Of a DNA stretch of 36,122 nt, positions 32,782-36,122 are shown in pieces; the stretch's first letter is position 1, and each line of letters starts with the position of its first letter. A program made the translations under genes and the position numbers. Under the pieces are notes generated by a model. The model was not told the DNA's origin, did not search any database, and saw nothing but the letters and a program-made list of their open reading frames with translations. Source of the stretch: Acidobacteriaceae bacterium (GTDB lineage Bacteria > Acidobacteriota > Terriglobia > Terriglobales > Acidobacteriaceae); the NCBI GenBank assembly GCA_030041435.1, contig JASHNW010000079.1, positions 1 through 36,122 on the forward strand, in the 5' to 3' direction.

Positions 32782-35403
32782 ATGCAAAGAAGAATCGTAT
32801 GCTATTTTCTGGCGTTGCTGACTCTTCCGGCAGGCCTGCGCGCGGGGACCGTGACTCCTCTTCGTGCAGGATGGCAGGTGCAGTCGGCCTGCAGGATCCA
32901 GGCTGCGGGTGACACGATCGCCGCGGAGGGATTTCAGGCGGATGGCTGGCTGAAGACGACAGTGCCAAGTACCGTGCTGGCTGCGCAGGTGGCGAATGGG
33001 GACTTTCCCGACCCTTACTTCGGCATGAATCTGCGCCAGATTCCGGGAACAAGCTATCCCATTAACCAAAACTTTTCTAACCTGTCCATGCCGCAGGACA
33101 GCCCCTACCGCTGCGGCTGGTGGTACCGGAAGGCGTTCGCGGCACCGGCTGCGTCGCACGCCGGAGAGCACTACTGGCTGCACTTCGGGGGCATCAACTA
33201 TCGCGCCGACATCTGGGTGAACGGCCATAAGGTGGCGGACTCCACTGCGGTTGCCGGCGCATATCGCACCTATGACTTCGACGTGACGGAGTTTCTAAAG
33301 CCCGGCCACCAGAACGTGCTGGCGGTGGAGACGTTTGCGCCTACGGAAAAAGACCTGGGCATTAACTGGGTCGACTGGAGTCCCGCTCCTCCGGACAAAG
33401 ACATGGGACTGTGGGGGGACGTGAATCTGGTGACGACCGGCCCGGTGGCGCTGCGTTCTCCGATGGCGGTGACGCACTTTGAAGACGGCACCCTCAGCGT
33501 CGCAGACCTGACCGTGTATGCCGAGTTGCAGAATGCGACCGATCGCGCGGTGAAAGGCGTTGTCTCCGGTACGGCTGCCGGAGCTCATTTTGAGCAGCCG
33601 GTCGAGCTGAAGCCGCATGAAGACCGCACGGTGGAGTTTACTCCCGAGCAGTTTCCGCAACTGCGCATCCGCAATCCGCAGCCGTGGTGGCCGCGCCAGA
33701 TGGGCGAGCCGCATCTTGAACAGCTCACCATGAGCTTTGCCGCGCGGGGGCAGACCTCCGACGAGCAAAGCGTGGACTTCGGCTTTCGAGAAATCACTTC
33801 CGAACTGACCGTGAATGGGAACCGAGTGTTTCTCGTAAACGGGAAGCGGATTCTGATTCGCGGGGGCGGCTGGTCGCAGGATATGATGCTGCGCTCGGAT
33901 GACAACCGCCTGCGCGAAGAGTTCCGCCTGGTGCGTGATCTGAACCTGAATACGATTCGTCTGGAAGGCAAGCTCGACACCGATGAGTTCTTTCATCTGG
34001 CCGATCGGCAAGGCATTCTGGTCATGCTTGGCTGGTGCTGCTGTGACCAATGGGAACACTGGAAAGACTGGACGCCGGAGGATCTGACCATTGCGACGGC
34101 CTCGCTGCGGGCACAGATGCTGCGGTTGCGCAACCACCCCAGCCTGCTTGTGTGGCTCAACGGCAGCGACCACGCTCCGACCGCGGCGGTGGAGCGCGCC
34201 TATCTGAAGGTTGAAGCGGACACTCACTGGCCCAATCCGGTGCTGGCTGGGGCTTCGGCCGTCGATACGCCGGGGTCGGGTCCCACCGGTGTCAAGATGA
34301 CGGGGCCCTACCATTATGTTGAGCCGAGCTACTGGTATTTGGACCATGAGCATGGGGGAGCCTTCGGATTTAACACCGAGACTAGTCCTGGACCGGCGAT
34401 TCCCTCGCTCGCCAGCCGCAGGAAGTTTCTGTCCGATCCGGAGGCGTGGCCGCCCACGCCTGACTGGAACCTGCACTTCGGGGGCGGACAATCCATCAGG
34501 CTCAACCTCTTCGACGAAGCGATGGGAGCCATTTACGCCAAGCCCGCCACCGCTGCCGATTACGAGCGCATGGCCCAAACCATGAGCTACGACTCCGAAC
34601 GCGCCATGTTCGAAGCCTACAGTAAGAACAAATACGTCTCGACCGGCGTCATTCAATGGATGCTCAATAACGCCTGGCCCTCCATGATCTGGCATCTCTT
34701 CGACTACTACCTCGACGCAGGAGGTGGGTATTTCGGAGCCAAGAAGGCCTGTGAACCGGTGCACATCCAGTACTCTTACGACGACCGGTCGATTGTCGTC
34801 GTGAACAGCACCTACCGGCGCGCAACCGGGCTTCATGCCAGCGTTCAAGTGCACGGCCTCAAGTGGAACGAACTGTACAATTCCCAGGCAGATGTCAACG
34901 CCGGGCTCGACAGCGCGCAGCGCGTCTTCACCGTTCCCGACTCGCTCTATGCCGGCGCAGAGCAGGTCTTGTTTGTCGATCTGACGCTCAGTGATGCCAC
35001 GGGGCACGTTCTCAGCCGCAACTTCTACTGGGTCCCGGGCACTCTCACCACTACCCCCGCCGAGCGCTACGAGAACATGAGCGCGCTCACCCGTCTTCCG
35101 GCAGCCGAGGTCGCTGCGCATGCAGAGATAGCAAGCACGGCGCGTGGACGCGAACTCCGCCTTCAGCTCGACAACCGCTCCGCTATGCTGGCCTTTCAGT
35201 TGCACGCGGCGGTGCGAACGCCGGCTGGCGACCTCATTGCACCCGTCATTTGGTCCGATAACTGGATTGAATTGGTCCCCGGCGAGTCGGTTACGCTGAC
35301 TGCGTTGTTGCCGAAGGACGCTGGGATCTCACCGATCATCGAGATCGAAGGCTGGAATGTCCCGCGCAGAACGATCGCTGCCGAGATCGTAGCCGCGCGC
35401 TGA
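32782..35403 (+). CDS. GH2 glycosidase, probably exo-beta-D-glucosaminidase
   Basis: 873 aa from the ATG at 32782, which yields a signal peptide (MQRRIVCYFLALLTLPAGLRA); the open frame upstream belongs to the GntR remnant region. A sugar-binding jelly roll, a middle sandwich, a TIM barrel (about 310-620) and C-terminal beta domains follow. The acid/base motif reads LNGSDHAP with Asp463 instead of the usual Glu, and the nucleophile is E533 in FNTETSPGPAIP. This Asp/Glu pair and its spacing (70) match the CsxA exo-beta-D-glucosaminidase subfamily (Asp469/Glu541) as I remember it. The product would be glucosamine from chitosan-like ends or deacetylated glycans. The subfamily also contains plant endo-beta-mannosidases acting on N-glycan cores, an alternative given the fucosidase and hexosaminidase nearby. 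Confidence 0.85.
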   Translation: MQRRIVCYFLALLTLPAGLRAGTVTPLRAGWQVQSACRIQAAGDTIAAEGFQADGWLKTTVPSTVLAAQVANGDFPDPYFGMNLRQIPGTSYPINQNFSNLSMPQDSPYRCGWWYRKAFAAPAASHAGEHYWLHFGGINYRADIWVNGHKVADSTAVAGAYRTYDFDVTEFLKPGHQNVLAVETFAPTEKDLGINWVDWSPAPPDKDMGLWGDVNLVTTGPVALRSPMAVTHFEDGTLSVADLTVYAELQNATDRAVKGVVSGTAAGAHFEQPVELKPHEDRTVEFTPEQFPQLRIRNPQPWWPRQMGEPHLEQLTMSFAARGQTSDEQSVDFGFREITSELTVNGNRVFLVNGKRILIRGGGWSQDMMLRSDDNRLREEFRLVRDLNLNTIRLEGKLDTDEFFHLADRQGILVMLGWCCCDQWEHWKDWTPEDLTIATASLRAQMLRLRNHPSLLVWLNGSDHAPTAAVERAYLKVEADTHWPNPVLAGASAVDTPGSGPTGVKMTGPYHYVEPSYWYLDHEHGGAFGFNTETSPGPAIPSLASRRKFLSDPEAWPPTPDWNLHFGGGQSIRLNLFDEAMGAIYAKPATAADYERMAQTMSYDSERAMFEAYSKNKYVSTGVIQWMLNNAWPSMIWHLFDYYLDAGGGYFGAKKACEPVHIQYSYDDRSIVVVNSTYRRATGLHASVQVHGLKWNELYNSQADVNAGLDSAQRVFTVPDSLYAGAEQVLFVDLTLSDATGHVLSRNFYWVPGTLTTTPAERYENMSALTRLPAAEVAAHAEIASTARGRELRLQLDNRSAMLAFQLHAAVRTPAGDLIAPVIWSDNWIELVPGESVTLTALLPKDAGISPIIEIEGWNVPRRTIAAEIVAAR

Positions 35404-35407
35404 GGAC

Positions 35408-35574
35408 ATGCCGGGGGCAATCAACGGAAATCCGCAATCCGAATCCGTCGGCCTCAAGCGCCGTCTGCGCGTTCGGGACTTGGTGCTCTACGGCATTATC
35501 CTCATCCAACCCACGGCGCCCATGCCCTCTTTCGGCGTCATCTATCAGACGGCGCGTGGCCCCGTGGTCACAGC
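35408..35574 (+). pseudogene. N-terminal fragment of an APC-type permease, cut by IS3
   Basis: The first ~55 residues (LKRRLRVRDLVLYGIILIQP, then TAPMPSFGVIYQTARG) look like the N-terminus and first membrane helix of an amino acid-polyamine-organocation permease. After VVTA the sequence turns into the start of the IS3 element (TGAGCTGCC at 35575), and no more transmembrane sequence follows. It starts a few bases after the GH2 stop. The rest may lie beyond the window on the far side of the IS. Confidence 0.6.
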
Positions 35575-35659
35575 TGAGCTGCCTCCCTCCGATTCGTCCA
35601 CAGGCGGTGAGAGTTCTCCCATAATGGAGGCCGGCAGTTGTGGCCGACGAGGAGAACCG

Positions 35660-35926
35660 ATGAAGGGGAGCCGGTACACAGAAGAGCAGATTGTGGGTGT
35701 GCTGAAGGAGTCCGAAGCCGGGCTGGAGACGGGCGAGTTGTGCCGCAGGCACGGCATCAGCCAGCAGACGTTTTATCGCTGGAAGGCGAAGTACGGCGGG
35801 CTGGAAGTCAGCGATGCGCAGCGGCTGCGGCAGCTGGAAGAGGAGAACCGCAAGCTGAAGCAGCTGGTCGCTGAACAGGCGCTGGACATCGTCGGCTTCA
35901 AGGCGGTGCTGTCAAAAAAGTGGTAG
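35660..35926 (+). CDS. IS3-family transposase OrfA
   Basis: 88 aa from the ATG at 35660 (GAGGAG 6-8 nt upstream). Typical OrfA: helix-turn-helix (YTEEQIVGVLKESEAG, LCRRHGISQQTFYRWKAKYG) followed by a leucine-zipper-like coiled coil (LRQLEEENRKLKQLVAEQAL). It binds the IS ends. It ends in LSKKW just after an A-AAA-AAG frameshift site. Confidence 0.92.
   Translation: MKGSRYTEEQIVGVLKESEAGLETGELCRRHGISQQTFYRWKAKYGGLEVSDAQRLRQLEEENRKLKQLVAEQALDIVGFKAVLSKKW
35914..35920 (+). promoter_or_regulatory. A-AAA-AAG programmed -1 frameshift heptamer
   Basis: In the orfA frame the codons read tcA AAA AAG, the classical slippery heptamer; a -1 slip gives AAA AAA GTG and enters orfB, making the OrfAB transposase. 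Confidence 0.75.
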
Positions 35927-36122
35927 GCCCGCAGGCGGAACGAGAAGCCCTGCGGGTGTTTCGTGAAGCGACGCAGTGCTCGGAGCGGCGTGCCTGTGGG
36001 CAGATGGAGATCGTTCGGGCGATGGTGCGTTATCGGCCGCGGCCGACCCGGTTTGCGGCCGCCAACGAAAAGCTGCGCATTCGCCTGCGGGAGTTGGCTG
36101 AACAACGGCGGCGCTGGGGATA
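35914..36122 (+). CDS. IS3-family transposase OrfB, partial (N-terminus)
   Basis: Frame -1 relative to orfA, open to the window end: KKVVGPQAEREALRVF, then ATQCSERRACG and the R-rich RLRELAEQRRRWG that precedes the DDE core in OrfB proteins. The catalytic domain is beyond the window. It is probably translated as a fusion with OrfA by frameshift, or from a GTG at 35920. Confidence 0.85.

Larger units (their letters stand above)
35575..36122 (+). mobile_element. IS3-family insertion sequence, left part
   Basis: The left end is placed at TGAGCTGCCTCCCTC (35575) because IS3 ends begin with TG and orfA starts 85 bp inside, a common layout. It holds orfA, a slippery heptamer and the beginning of orfB; the right end is outside the window. 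The exact terminal repeat cannot be confirmed without it. Confidence 0.75.

Noticed and set aside
33295-35205. 636-aa open frame antisense to the GH2 gene
   Set aside because: A shadow frame; no start context or recognisable domain.
1-36122. CRISPR array, tRNA or rRNA genes
   Set aside because: I saw no regularly spaced repeats and no cloverleaf or rRNA-like conserved segments, though without a scan a single tRNA could be missed.

Overview
The window looks like chromosomal DNA of an Acidobacteriota species, probably Terriglobia/Acidobacteriaceae. The evidence is high GC, many secreted sugar-active enzymes, Tat-type and Sec-type leaders, and two very large TonB-dependent receptors (about 1110 and 1160 aa) that start with a carboxypeptidase-regulatory-like domain and have no SusD partner. 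This assignment rests on gene style, not on a marker gene.

Region 1 (about 1-14.1 kb) is an amino-sugar module built around a LacI-family regulator. Leftward from the regulator run a TonB-dependent receptor, glucosamine-6-phosphate deaminase (nagB), a RhaT-family sugar symporter and the remnant of one more exported protein. Rightward run a secreted alpha/alpha-barrel protein of unknown specificity, an N-acylglucosamine 2-epimerase (AGE), N-acetylglucosamine-6-phosphate deacetylase (nagA, ATGA overlap with AGE) and a Tat-exported GH63-like glycosidase. The logic is outer-membrane uptake, periplasmic trimming, inner-membrane import, ManNAc/GlcNAc interconversion, deacetylation and deamination to fructose-6-phosphate. 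No GlcNAc kinase is in the window.

Region 2 (14.1-17.9 kb) holds a leftward isoamylase with its own terminator, very like the Pseudomonas enzyme, and a broken secreted domain protein with an in-frame TGA.

Region 3 (18.0-35.4 kb) is a fucose/GlcNAc glycan module. A GntR/FCD regulator is followed by a leftward operon (SDR dehydrogenase, L-fuconate dehydratase, second RhaT-family symporter). Divergent from it are a second TonB-dependent receptor, a GH29 alpha-L-fucosidase and a GH20 beta-N-acetylhexosaminidase. After a decayed IS630 come a RhaM-type mutarotase, a truncated GntR paralogue with an intact DNA-binding domain, and a GH2 enzyme with exo-beta-D-glucosaminidase signatures. Together they suggest attack on fucosylated, GlcNAc-containing glycans, with L-fucose catabolism by the non-phosphorylative fuconate route. 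Palindromes of the form TTTGAGCGCTCAAA lie in the control regions and are a good candidate operator for the GntR protein.

Region 4 (35.4 kb to the end) is an IS3-family element, cut by the window edge, that has interrupted an APC-type permease gene.
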